Made by a program: the position numbers and the translations under genes. Below the pieces are notes generated by a model. That model did not search any database, was not told the DNA's origin, and worked only from the letters and a program-made list of their open reading frames with translations. From positions 1-64,000 of the forward strand of contig CAZSHG010000005.1 in NCBI GenBank assembly GCA_964606695.1: DNA of 64,000 bases. Reading direction: 5' to 3'. Position 1 is the first letter of the stretch; every line of letters begins with the position of its first letter. Source of the stretch: CAZSHG01 sp964606695 [NCBI: uncultured bacterium] (lineage in GTDB: Bacteria; UBP14; UBA6098). Shown in pieces: positions 7,839 through 16,229 of this stretch.

Positions 7839-9752
7839 GTGGAATACAAATTAAACATAGATGGCGCAAGTCGCGGTAATCCGGGGCCTTCGGCGGTCGG
7901 GGCAGTATTAACGGAAAACTCCGGTAAAGAGATAGAATCGCTTGGAGCGTTTATCGGCGAGGCGACAAACAACGTCGCCGAATACACGGCATTGATAATC
8001 GGCCTTAAACTCGCTATTAAACACGATGCCCGCAAAATCACAATCCTATCCGATAGCGAATTACTGGTCAAACAGATGACCGGCGCTTATAAGATAAAAT
8101 CGAAACAACTCATGCAATTAGCGACGGAGGCGGCCTCTTTAGCGCGGGAGTTCGAACGAATCGAATACAAGTATATTCCCCGTTCCAGGAATAAAAAAGC
8201 TGATAAAATCGCTAACGATACACTCGACGACGCGACAGGAATAACTAAAAAGAAGAGAGAATACAAAAACTCGAGGAATATTATGGATGAGAAACGTAGA
8301 GTTCCTGAGGAACCGAGTTACAGCTTCGACGATATCATTATCGAACCCGGCTATTCGGAGGTTTTACCACACGACGTTAATATATCGACGCGATTGTGTT
8401 GTAATATCACCCTTAACGTCCCGATTTTATCCGCGGCTATGGATACCGTAACTGAAAGCCGGATGGCGATTTCCCTGGCGCAAATCGGCGCGTTGGGAGT
8501 AATTCATCGTAATATGCCGCCGGAAATACAGGCAAAGGAAGTCGCTAAAGTCAAACGCGCGGAGAGTGTCCTGATACGCGACCCGATAACGATCCCCCCC
8601 GACCTCAATGTCGGCCAGGCTATCGAGATAATGAAACAACATAATATCACCGGCCTGCCGGTCGTAAAGGATGGAAAACTGGTCGGCATCCTGACGTCGC
8701 GGGATATTCGTTTCGAGCCGGATCCCGCCAAACTCGTTTCCGAGTTGATGACGAAAGACCTCATCACCATGGAGGAATCTGAGCCTATGGAGAAAGCTCG
8801 AATTTTACTTCACGCCCACCGAATAGAGAAACTGCTCATTGTCGATAGCGACGGAAGCCTCGTTGGTCTCGTTACGGCTCGTGATATCCAGAAAAAGGAG
8901 GAGCATCCTCAGGCTATTTTCGATGAAGAAGGACATCTGCTATGCGCCGCCGCGGTGGGTGTTGGCAAGGATTTACCGGAACGCGCGCAACTACTCATCG
9001 ACGCCGGCGCGGACGTTTTAGTTACCGACACGGCTCACGGGGATAGCAAAAACGTCCTAAAAGCGATAGAGTTTTTGAAAACGGAATTTCCCGATGTTCC
9101 GGTCATAGGGGGTAATGTGGCCACGGCGGACGGCGCACTTCGTGTCGTTAAGGCCGGCGCGGACGCCGTGAAAATCGGGGTGGGGCCGGGATCGATCTGC
9201 ACTACACGAGTTATTACCGGGGCGGGAGTTCCACAGGCATCGGCGATAGAAGAATGCGCGAGAGCGTTAGCGAAAAAGGACATACCTTTGATAGCGGACG
9301 GCGGGATAAGATATTCCGGCGACGCCGCGAAAGCGCTTGCCCTGGGAGCTTACGCCATTATGCTGGGCAATATGTTCGCCGGAACGGACGAAGCTCCCGG
9401 CGAAACCGTTCTATTCGAAGGCAGACGATTCAAGGTTTACCGCGGCATGGGCAGTCTCGGCGCGATGAAAAAGGGCGCGCGGGACAGATACCAGCAGGAA
9501 CACGTTACGGAAATCGAAAAAATGGTCCCGGAAGGTATCGAGGGAAGGATACCATACAGAGGGCCAGTCGTCGAAACAGTATATCAGATAGAAGGCGGAA
9601 TACGCGCCGGAATGGGTATGGCAGGAGCTCCTAATTTACAGAATTTTCGAACGAAGACTAAATTCCGCAAGGTTACTTTCTCTGGTTTACAGGAAAGCCA
9701 TCCACACAACGTTCAGATAACTAAAGAATCTCCAAATTACCGAACGCAATAA
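7839..9752 (+). CDS. guaB: RNase H-like domain fused to IMP dehydrogenase
   Basis: One uninterrupted 637-residue frame. Residues 1-130 are an RNase HI-like domain with the expected carboxylates: D8 in NIDGAS, E in NNVAEYTAL, D in LSDSELL, D in KKADKIAND. A basic linker (about 131-148) leads to M149, after which a complete IMP dehydrogenase follows: the barrel, two CBS domains (about 240-355), the catalytic Cys loop GVGPGSICTTR, and the canonical end SHPHNVQITKESPNYR. IMPDH oxidises IMP to XMP for GTP synthesis. ATG 8283 (M149) has its own gagga at 5-nt spacing, so free 489-residue IMPDH may also be made by internal initiation. The start is GTG 7839. Confidence 0.93.
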   Translation: MEYKLNIDGASRGNPGPSAVGAVLTENSGKEIESLGAFIGEATNNVAEYTALIIGLKLAIKHDARKITILSDSELLVKQMTGAYKIKSKQLMQLATEAASLAREFERIEYKYIPRSRNKKADKIANDTLDDATGITKKKREYKNSRNIMDEKRRVPEEPSYSFDDIIIEPGYSEVLPHDVNISTRLCCNITLNVPILSAAMDTVTESRMAISLAQIGALGVIHRNMPPEIQAKEVAKVKRAESVLIRDPITIPPDLNVGQAIEIMKQHNITGLPVVKDGKLVGILTSRDIRFEPDPAKLVSELMTKDLITMEESEPMEKARILLHAHRIEKLLIVDSDGSLVGLVTARDIQKKEEHPQAIFDEEGHLLCAAAVGVGKDLPERAQLLIDAGADVLVTDTAHGDSKNVLKAIEFLKTEFPDVPVIGGNVATADGALRVVKAGADAVKIGVGPGSICTTRVITGAGVPQASAIEECARALAKKDIPLIADGGIRYSGDAAKALALGAYAIMLGNMFAGTDEAPGETVLFEGRRFKVYRGMGSLGAMKKGARDRYQQEHVTEIEKMVPEGIEGRIPYRGPVVETVYQIEGGIRAGMGMAGAPNLQNFRTKTKFRKVTFSGLQESHPHNVQITKESPNYRTQ

Positions 9753-9774
9753 TAGATTATAATTCAAGAAAATA

Positions 9775-9813
9775 AAAGGCCTTATCTCAACTTATTTGTT
9801 AGATAAGGCCTTT
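9775..9813. terminator. Bidirectional intrinsic terminator between the IMPDH and etfB genes
   Basis: A 13-bp perfect stem AAAGGCCTTATCT/AGATAAGGCCTTT (9775-9787 with 9801-9813) surrounds a 13-nt loop. T-rich tracts lie on both sides. It sits between convergent genes and can serve both transcripts. Confidence 0.85.
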
Positions 9814-9836
9814 ATCTATATATATAAAATAAAGTG

Positions 9837-10625
9837 TTATATGATTGCATGTTCCTTTAATGCATCCGCGAGTTTTCCTGCAAGCTCTATCGCGTCGCCT
9901 TCCCAGATCTCTCCGCTTTCACGTTTGGGCGGCGTGAATATCTTCATTACCCTCGTCGGCGACCCGGACAGACCGATAAAACGCTCCTCAACATCGAGAT
10001 CGTCCGCGGAGAACTGTTTAATCTCGGCCTTTTTCGCCTTCATCATTCCGCGTAGGGACGGCAAACGCGGGTCTTTGGGGAGTTTTATCACGGAAACTAA
10101 CGCGGGAAGTCCCAGTTTGACCTTTTCTCTGCCGGTCTCGGTCAGGCGCTCGGTGATAATCTCGTCCTCTCCTAAGATCTCGACCGACCCGACGAAAATC
10201 CCCTGGGGGATATCCAGAAATTCGGCTATTCCCGGTCCTACCTGCGCGGTGTCTCCGTCTATAGCCTGTTGTCCCGCGAAGATGATATGGTAATCGCCGA
10301 TAGCCTTTATTGCGGAAGCCAGAGTATAGCTTGTTACCCATGTATCGCTTCCGGCGAAGGCTCTATCCGTAATGAGTATCGCGCTGTCGGAACCCATGGC
10401 TACGGTTTCCCGGAGGCTTTTTTCGGCATGGGGAGGTCCCATACACAGCGTGATAATCTCGATAGTCGGATCCTTATCCTTTAATTGTAACGCCAATTCC
10501 AACGCGAAAGCGTCGAAGGGATTGATTATCGAAGGCACGCCGTCGCGGATAAGTGTTCCGTGTTCGGGATCCATCTTAACATCCGTGGTATCCGGCACTT
10601 CTTTAACACAAACGATAATTCTCAT
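9837..10625 (-). CDS. etfB: Electron transfer flavoprotein subunit beta
   Basis: A 262-residue EtfB/FixA protein. It begins MRIIVCVKEVPDTTDVK and carries NPFDAFALELALQLK and the AMP-binding strand region IIFAGQQAIDGDTAQVGP. EtfB normally pairs with EtfA, which holds the FAD, to pass electrons from dehydrogenases to the quinone pool or to a bifurcating partner. No etfA is adjacent: the gene is last in the run efp-cdd-etfB and ends at a terminator. Its start overlaps the cdd stop by 4 nt, so it is probably translationally coupled. Confidence 0.93.
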   Translation of the reverse strand: MRIIVCVKEVPDTTDVKMDPEHGTLIRDGVPSIINPFDAFALELALQLKDKDPTIEIITLCMGPPHAEKSLRETVAMGSDSAILITDRAFAGSDTWVTSYTLASAIKAIGDYHIIFAGQQAIDGDTAQVGPGIAEFLDIPQGIFVGSVEILGEDEIITERLTETGREKVKLGLPALVSVIKLPKDPRLPSLRGMMKAKKAEIKQFSADDLDVEERFIGLSGSPTRVMKIFTPPKRESGEIWEGDAIELAGKLADALKEHAII

Positions 10626-11038
10626 CTTGCATCACCGTCGCAATCGAGTTTGAAAGCGTGGGGGAGAAGTTCGCCGATTGTTATTTCGGTCCTGATTCCC
10701 TCACTGTCTGCAAGGTAAATTGGGGTCGAAGGTTCGGCGAACTCGGCTATAACCTGCCTGCACGCGCCGCATGGAGGGATCGCGCCCAGTGTCGAGATTA
10801 TCAAAACCGCCCTGATACCCTTAGCGCCGTTACTTATCGCGGAAACGATAGCGCTTCGTTCGGCACATATAGTCAGCCCGAAACTGGTGTTTTCGACATT
10901 AACTCCCGAGAAAATTCGGTCTTCGTTATCGATAATAGCTGATGCCACATTCACTTTGGAATAGGGGGAGTAAGCGTTATCGAGCACTTGTTTGGCGGCT
11001 TTGAAAAGGATTTCTTTTTTGCTTTTGGAAATCATCAA
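10622..11038 (-). CDS. cdd: Cytidine deaminase
   Basis: A 138-residue homotetramer-type cytidine deaminase that converts cytidine or deoxycytidine to the uridine form in pyrimidine salvage. The zinc and catalytic motifs are CAERSA (about 57-62, with the proton-shuttling Glu) and PCGACRQ (about 93-99). The substrate-binding segment NVENTSFGL precedes the first motif. It overlaps efp and etfB by 4 nt each, so the three genes form a tight operon. Confidence 0.95.
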   Translation of the reverse strand: MMISKSKKEILFKAAKQVLDNAYSPYSKVNVASAIIDNEDRIFSGVNVENTSFGLTICAERSAIVSAISNGAKGIRAVLIISTLGAIPPCGACRQVIAEFAEPSTPIYLADSEGIRTEITIGELLPHAFKLDCDGDAR

Positions 11039-11595
11039 GCTCGTCCCAGGTATTCGCCGGAACGCGTATCGACCTTAATCTTCTCGCCCGTATCGATGAA
11101 TAGGGGCACTTTGACGGTCAGGCCGGTATCGGTCTCGGCGTTTTTAGTTACATTGGAAACAGTATCTCCGCGAACCGCCGGTTCGGTCTCGACAACGGTG
11201 AGAACGACCGACGCCGGCAAATCGACATTCAACGGTTCTCTTCCCAGAAGCAATATCGAATAAACTTCGTTCTCGCACATGAAAAATTTCGCGTTACCTA
11301 TGGCATCGCGGTTGAAATTGAACTGCTCGTAAGTGTCGGTATCCATAAAATGGAATCCTTCGCCGTCGGAATACAGATATTGCATATCGCGCGCGGAGAA
11401 ATCGCCCTCTTCGAGTTGCTCCTGTTCGGAAAAGACTTTTTCGAGAACCGAACCGTTGCGTAGGTTTTTCAGACGGGTCTTATACTTACTCTTGCCGCGC
11501 CCGCGTAACGACATCTGCACATCGATGATCTCGTGCGGTTCGTCCTTATATATCAATTTAAGACCCTTGCGAAAATCCGTTGGTTTATAAGCCAT
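11035..11595 (-). CDS. efp: Elongation factor P
   Basis: A three-domain EF-P of 186 residues that relieves ribosome stalling at polyproline stretches. ATG 11595 is chosen (gggagaaag upstream; the protein then begins MAYKPTDFRKGL). The domain I hairpin tip reads SLRGRGKSKYK. Aligned with the E. coli tip KPGKGQAF, the residue at the modified Lys34 position is Arg, with Lys two residues later. The lysine-modifying EpmA route therefore may not apply. The C-terminal end (VDTRSGEYLGRA) is canonical. The gene heads the efp-cdd-etfB operon. Confidence 0.95.
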   Translation of the reverse strand: MAYKPTDFRKGLKLIYKDEPHEIIDVQMSLRGRGKSKYKTRLKNLRNGSVLEKVFSEQEQLEEGDFSARDMQYLYSDGEGFHFMDTDTYEQFNFNRDAIGNAKFFMCENEVYSILLLGREPLNVDLPASVVLTVVETEPAVRGDTVSNVTKNAETDTGLTVKVPLFIDTGEKIKVDTRSGEYLGRA

Positions 11596-11629
11596 TTCTT
11601 TCTCCCGTTGGGGGTTTTCTAAAGGGCTA

Positions 11630-11657
11630 AAAATATGTTTTGAAACTGACATGTCAA
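11630..11657 (-). promoter_or_regulatory. Promoter of the efp-cdd-etfB operon
   Basis: On the minus strand, TTGACA (11657-11652) and TATTTT (11635-11630) are separated by 16 nt. This places a transcription start about 30 nt before the efp ATG. Confidence 0.6.
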
Positions 11658-11746
11658 CTTCAAAGTGCAGGCTTTTCGTCCAATGCGATTTTATTCCGAT
11701 TAAAGCCTTGCGATTTCACGAGTTCGGCTTTATTATTTCTATCGAA

Positions 11747-12508
11747 ATGGATATGGAAACCGCAATAAGAATAGAGAACGCCACGAAGATATTTTATCCG
11801 CCGAAAGCTGAACCGGTGGTGGCTGTGGATGATCTATCCATCGATGTTCGTGTAGGTGAGATATTCGGCCTTCTGGGACCGAACGGCGCGGGGAAAACGA
11901 CGACGCTCAGGATGATCTCAACCGTGCTGAAACCGACGTCGGGGAAATTAAGTGTTGCCGGTTACGATACGGTCGAACAGGCGGATGAAGTGCGTCGAAT
12001 GCTCGGTTTCCTTTCCGGCAATACCGGACTATACAAGAACCTTACCGCACGCGAGATGGTGGAGTTTTTCGGACGGTTATACGGCATGCCCGAACCTGAA
12101 CTCGCCGAACGCACCGATAATATCTTCGATTTCCTTGATATGACCGAATTCGCCGACACCCGATGCGATGCACTCTCTAGCGGGACTGTGCAGAAGGTCA
12201 ATATCGCAAGAACGGTCATCCACGATCCGCCTATTCTGGTCTTCGACGAACCTACGGTTGGATTGGACGTTATGGTCGCGCGGACGCTGATAAATTTCAT
12301 CGACGACCTCCGCGACAGCGGCAAGACAGTAGTTTTCAGCACCCATATCATGCGCGAGGCTGAGAGATTATGCGACAGAATCGGGATAATCCATCGGGGA
12401 GAATTACTCGCGGTCGGGACGCTGGCAGAGCTCCTCGAAAAAACATCCACGGATAACCTGGAGGACGCTTTCTTCCAGATAGCCGAACCGGAGAAGATCG
12501 AGATATGA
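11747..12508 (+). CDS. ABC transporter ATP-binding protein (NatA-like)
   Basis: A 253-residue ABC ATPase with Walker A GPNGAGKTT, a shortened signature LSSGTVQKVNIARTVIHDPP, Walker B LVFDEPTVGLD and the switch His in FSTHIM. The closest group by appearance is the NatA type, which drives export with a NatB permease. ATG 11747 or 11753 gives a normal N-terminus; the longer frame from 11651 adds an unlikely extension, and no clear ribosome-binding site is visible. It overlaps the permease gene by 4 nt (12505-12508). The substrate is unknown. Confidence 0.88.
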   Translation: MDMETAIRIENATKIFYPPKAEPVVAVDDLSIDVRVGEIFGLLGPNGAGKTTTLRMISTVLKPTSGKLSVAGYDTVEQADEVRRMLGFLSGNTGLYKNLTAREMVEFFGRLYGMPEPELAERTDNIFDFLDMTEFADTRCDALSSGTVQKVNIARTVIHDPPILVFDEPTVGLDVMVARTLINFIDDLRDSGKTVVFSTHIMREAERLCDRIGIIHRGELLAVGTLAELLEKTSTDNLEDAFFQIAEPEKIEI

Positions 12509-14544
12509 AAGCCCGAAATATCATAACGATCTTCAAAAAGCAGTTGATAGAGCTTTTAAGAGACAAGCGGACGGTCTTTGTCATTTTTGTTTTACCAATC
12601 CTGCTCTATCCCATAATGGTCGTAGGTTTTTCCCAGCTTTCGATATTCCTCATCGGAAAAATGGCCGGAGAGACCTATAAAGTCGTCATCGAAAATCAAA
12701 CCGAAGCGCCGAACCTGTTCGTAGAGATAGAAACCGACTCACAATTCGCCATCGTCGAAAAAACAATTCCCGATAGCGCATTGCAGAGCGGCGATATAGA
12801 ACTAATCGTCCATATCCCGGAAGGCTTCGAATCGAAGATCGACATGGGCGAAAGCGACACATTGCGTATAGAATACAACGGAGCTAAAGAACGGAGCGAC
12901 CTCGCCCTCGGTCGGTTCGAGGGACTGATCAACGATTATGGCAAGGGAATTATCGCCAGAAGGATAGAGGCCGCAGGTCTGGACGCGAACATCGTTCGAC
13001 CGGTGGTTAAAGACACTCGCAACGTTGCGTCCGAGAAAAAAATGGGCGGCATGTTATTCGGTAGAATACTTGCACTTATAATAGTTATCATGGTGCTTAC
13101 CGGCGCTTATTATCCCAGCGTGGATATGGTAGCGGGCGAGAAGGAACGCGGAACGCTGGAAACACTGCTGGTCTCGCCGGTCAGCCGGATGGAGATAGTC
13201 ATCGGGAAATACGCGACGGTATTTGTCCTCGCGCTTGTCAACGCCCTGTTAAACCTCGCATCGATGGGACTGACGATAGGTGTCGGCCTTAAGGCTATGG
13301 CGGGCAACGAGATAATGGGCAAACTCGCCTTCTCGATGGACATCGGCACACTGCTGGTTATCCTCCTGGAACTGCTTCCGTTGGCCGCGTTGTTTTCGGC
13401 GGTTTTTCTGGCTATTTCGGCCTTCGCTAATAGCTACAAGGAAGCGCAGGGCTATCTTACCCCGGTGTTTTTAATAGCAGAACTTCCGGCAATGGCGGCG
13501 GTTTTGCCGGGCGTCGAGATTTCGATGGGCACGGCCTTTATACCGGTGATGAACGTCGCGCTTCTATTCAAAGCTATGATGATAGGGGAGTTCGATATCC
13601 TACTTATCGTAGCGGTGTGGTTCTCCACTGCGGTTTACGCGGCTCTGGCGCTGAAATGGGCGTCGTCGATACTGTCAAACGAAGAAGCTTTGCTCTCCGA
13701 ATCGAAAACCTCGCCGTTAACGGGATTTTTCAGCAGGAAGAAGGAAACAATAAAGCGCGAAGCCTCCGCAAGTGACGCTTTGTTACTATTCGCGATAGTG
13801 ATCGCTTTACTGATATTTATCGGTGTGCCGGTGCAGGCCTCCAATGTGTTCACAGGACTGATATTAACCGAGCTTGCGCTAATCGCCATACCGCCCCTCC
13901 TCATGACAAAAAGGCTGAATCTGAGTTTTAGGAGGGTTTTCAGGTTGAATAAACCGAATCTCGTGGCTCTGGCTATTACAGGTATCTTCGCTATATCCGG
14001 CGCAGTCCTTATTTCACAGATACAGGTTCTGATTTATAAAATCACAGGCGTGCCGATGGAATACTACGAGATTTTCGCCGACTTGCTTGAACAGATAAGG
14101 TCTTACGGCGTTTTACCCGCGCTTATCGTGGTTGGCGTTCTTCCGGCTATTTGCGAGGAAATTCTGTTCAGAGGTTATATCATGGACGGTCTGACGCATC
14201 GATGGGGGCCGACGTTTGGAATCATAGCGTCGGGGCTACTTTTCGGCGCGTTCCATCTGGATCCGCATCGCTTGATTCCGGCGGCGATTTTAGGTATAAT
14301 GTTTGGGGCGATTGTGTGGCGTCGGAACTCGATTTTCTACGGGATGTTCGGCCATTTACTAAACAACGGCCTCGCAATGGGCGCTTTTATGCTGTCCAGT
14401 TCGCCGGTGGAGGAGTTAAAGGGCAATGACTTCGCGCCGCTTTGGCAGGTGTTTGTCGCATTGATTGTATTTAGTTTTGCTTTTTATCTTCTCTGGTCGG
14501 ACAGGTTCATCCCAATGGAAGATAGTAAAGATGAAATGTTATAA
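12505..14544 (+). CDS. ABC transporter permease fused to CPBP intramembrane protease
   Basis: A 679-residue membrane protein in two parts. Residues 1-400 are an ABC-2/NatB permease: one N-terminal helix, a large extracytoplasmic domain, then a block of helices with VAGEKERGTLETLLVSPVSR. Residues about 420-679 are a CPBP/Abi (type II CAAX-protease-like) domain with EEILFRG near 551, FGAFHLD near 578 and HLLNNG near 616, which supply the glutamates, histidines and asparagine of the active site. This permease-CPBP fusion is a recognised architecture. Pairing with the NatA-like ATPase suggests export, perhaps with processing, of an unknown cargo. Confidence 0.9.
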   Translation: MKARNIITIFKKQLIELLRDKRTVFVIFVLPILLYPIMVVGFSQLSIFLIGKMAGETYKVVIENQTEAPNLFVEIETDSQFAIVEKTIPDSALQSGDIELIVHIPEGFESKIDMGESDTLRIEYNGAKERSDLALGRFEGLINDYGKGIIARRIEAAGLDANIVRPVVKDTRNVASEKKMGGMLFGRILALIIVIMVLTGAYYPSVDMVAGEKERGTLETLLVSPVSRMEIVIGKYATVFVLALVNALLNLASMGLTIGVGLKAMAGNEIMGKLAFSMDIGTLLVILLELLPLAALFSAVFLAISAFANSYKEAQGYLTPVFLIAELPAMAAVLPGVEISMGTAFIPVMNVALLFKAMMIGEFDILLIVAVWFSTAVYAALALKWASSILSNEEALLSESKTSPLTGFFSRKKETIKREASASDALLLFAIVIALLIFIGVPVQASNVFTGLILTELALIAIPPLLMTKRLNLSFRRVFRLNKPNLVALAITGIFAISGAVLISQIQVLIYKITGVPMEYYEIFADLLEQIRSYGVLPALIVVGVLPAICEEILFRGYIMDGLTHRWGPTFGIIASGLLFGAFHLDPHRLIPAAILGIMFGAIVWRRNSIFYGMFGHLLNNGLAMGAFMLSSSPVEELKGNDFAPLWQVFVALIVFSFAFYLLWSDRFIPMEDSKDEML

Positions 14545-14582
14545 ATCTATAACAGAAGTGTTACAATTTAATAACAACGAAT

Positions 14583-15638
14583 ATGAACGATAATAATAAC
14601 ATACCGGAACGATTTGATTTAATTGGCCTTACGCGCAATGACTTGATTGAATACTTTAAGTCTCTCGGCGAAAAGCCGTATAGGGCGAAGCAGTTTCTGA
14701 AGTGGGCATATAAAGCGCGTCTGCACGATTTCGAGCCGATGACAGACATGCCGATCCCATTGCGGGCTAAACTCGCCGAACGAGCCAAACTGGGACGTCT
14801 GGAAGTTGTCGAATGCGTAACTTCCGACGACGGCGCAACGAAAATAGCACTACGCCTGGATGACGGCAATATAGTCGAAGCGGTTCACATCCCCGCCGAC
14901 GGCCGCAATACTGCATGCCTATCGAGTCAGGTGGGTTGCGCTTTCGGATGTAAATTCTGCGCAACGGGCGAGATGGGGTTGGTTCGTAATCTCGATTCGA
15001 GGGAGATAATCGGGCAGATAATCGCGATAGAAGAGACGTTGGGCGTTTCCATGACAAATGTCGTGTTCATGGGGATGGGGGAGCCGTTACGCAATCTCGA
15101 ACAAATCGTTCGGGTGCTTGAACTTTTCGCTGACGATTGCGCTTTCGGCCTTGGGCACCGTCGTGTAACTGTATCGACAATAGGGATACCCGATAGGATA
15201 GAGGAATTGCTTCAAACCGGCCTGAAACCGAAACTCGCCATCTCACTAAACGCCCCGATGGATGACCTTAGAAAGCAAATCATGCCGCGCGCTGTAAAAA
15301 TAGCGAATATATCCGAAATCCTGAAATCGGCTTCTCGCTATGCCATAGAAACCGGACGTTGGTTTACGGTAGAATACGTCCTTTTGGGGGGAATCAACGA
15401 TTCCATTACCCACGCTGACATTTTGGCCGGGTTAATACACGACCTGCCCTGCAAGGTCAATCTGATAGCCTTCAACGACTACCCCGGCAGTGAATATTCG
15501 GCTCCTTCCGAGGATGCCGTGACGAAATTTCAGGGCTATCTTCTCAGTGCGGGAATTACCGCGACTTTGCGGGAGAGCAAGGGACAATCTATATGTGCGG
15601 CATGTGGGATGCTCAGGAGAAAACTCGACACGGACTAA
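14583..15638 (+). CDS. rlmN: 23S rRNA (adenine(2503)-C(2))-methyltransferase
   Basis: A 351-residue radical-SAM enzyme that methylates A2503 of 23S rRNA and A37 of some tRNAs. The cluster motif is CAFGCKFC (C119, C123, C126). Other family blocks are GMGEPLRN, RRVTVSTIGIPDRI and the C-terminal QSICAACGMLR, which holds the methyl-carrying cysteine region. Length is normal. It starts at ATG 14583, 38 nt after the transporter gene, on the same strand. Confidence 0.96.
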   Translation: MNDNNNIPERFDLIGLTRNDLIEYFKSLGEKPYRAKQFLKWAYKARLHDFEPMTDMPIPLRAKLAERAKLGRLEVVECVTSDDGATKIALRLDDGNIVEAVHIPADGRNTACLSSQVGCAFGCKFCATGEMGLVRNLDSREIIGQIIAIEETLGVSMTNVVFMGMGEPLRNLEQIVRVLELFADDCAFGLGHRRVTVSTIGIPDRIEELLQTGLKPKLAISLNAPMDDLRKQIMPRAVKIANISEILKSASRYAIETGRWFTVEYVLLGGINDSITHADILAGLIHDLPCKVNLIAFNDYPGSEYSAPSEDAVTKFQGYLLSAGITATLRESKGQSICAACGMLRRKLDTD

Positions 15639-15671
15639 TCGAACGACAGAAGAAAGGCACAAGTTACGATT

Positions 15672-16190
15672 ATGAACTCTCCGAAAGGCACAACCGCAAT
15701 ACTTTTCATCCGTTTTACCATTTTTTATACTATACCCATAGTATTCGTATTATTTTTAATGAAAATTGTGTTCTCCGCGCCTTTATTCGCTTCGGTTATA
15801 GTTATTTTCTGGGATGTTATCGTCATGTCAGCGCTTTTTTCCTTCCTGCATTCGGTTTTCAGGTATCGATTCAGGGAGGGTGGCGGGGAAAAGTCGCGTC
15901 TGATGGTTACTCAGCGGATAACTGTGGGAGGCGACCTGGGCGCGATTAGAGAGAAATTAATTTCGGGGGTGGGGGAGATAGGTGGATTCCGATTCCTGGA
16001 TATGGACAACAATCCATTAATAGGTATAACCGTCATGTCGTTCAATAGCCTCGGTGAAATAATCAGAATTGATATATACCCCGAAACCTCAGAGGTTGAG
16101 ATTAGCAGTAGGCCTGCTTTCAACGCCTGTTTAGCCGACGGCGGGAAAAACAGGCGCAACGTCGAGAAAATAATATCGGCGATCCGGTAA
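15672..16190 (+). CDS. Hypothetical two-helix membrane protein
   Basis: A 172-residue protein I do not recognise. Residues about 8-33 and 36-60 are strongly hydrophobic and form two membrane helices. The rest is a soluble domain (about 65-172) with alternating beta-strand-like segments, including FLDMDNNPLIGITVMSFNSLGEIIRIDIYP. It follows rlmN by 33 nt and is probably co-transcribed. The frame overlaps no other gene, which supports it as real. No function can be given. Confidence 0.65.
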   Translation: MNSPKGTTAILFIRFTIFYTIPIVFVLFLMKIVFSAPLFASVIVIFWDVIVMSALFSFLHSVFRYRFREGGGEKSRLMVTQRITVGGDLGAIREKLISGVGEIGGFRFLDMDNNPLIGITVMSFNSLGEIIRIDIYPETSEVEISSRPAFNACLADGGKNRRNVEKIISAIR

Positions 16191-16202
16191 AACCGCCGAT
16201 AT
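16173..16202 (-). terminator. Possible intrinsic terminator between convergent genes
   Basis: A 9-bp stem ATATCGGCG/CGCCGATAT (16173-16181 with 16194-16202) covers the end of the plus-strand gene. Read on the minus strand it is followed by TATTATTTT, so it could end the transcript of the outer-membrane protein gene that stops at 16230. Confidence 0.45.
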
Positions 16203-16229
16203 ATATAATTCGTCTTATATAAGTTATTA

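Noticed and set aside
9796-10293. 165-codon plus-strand frame
   Set aside because: Antisense to etfB and starting inside the terminator region; serine- and proline-rich shadow composition.
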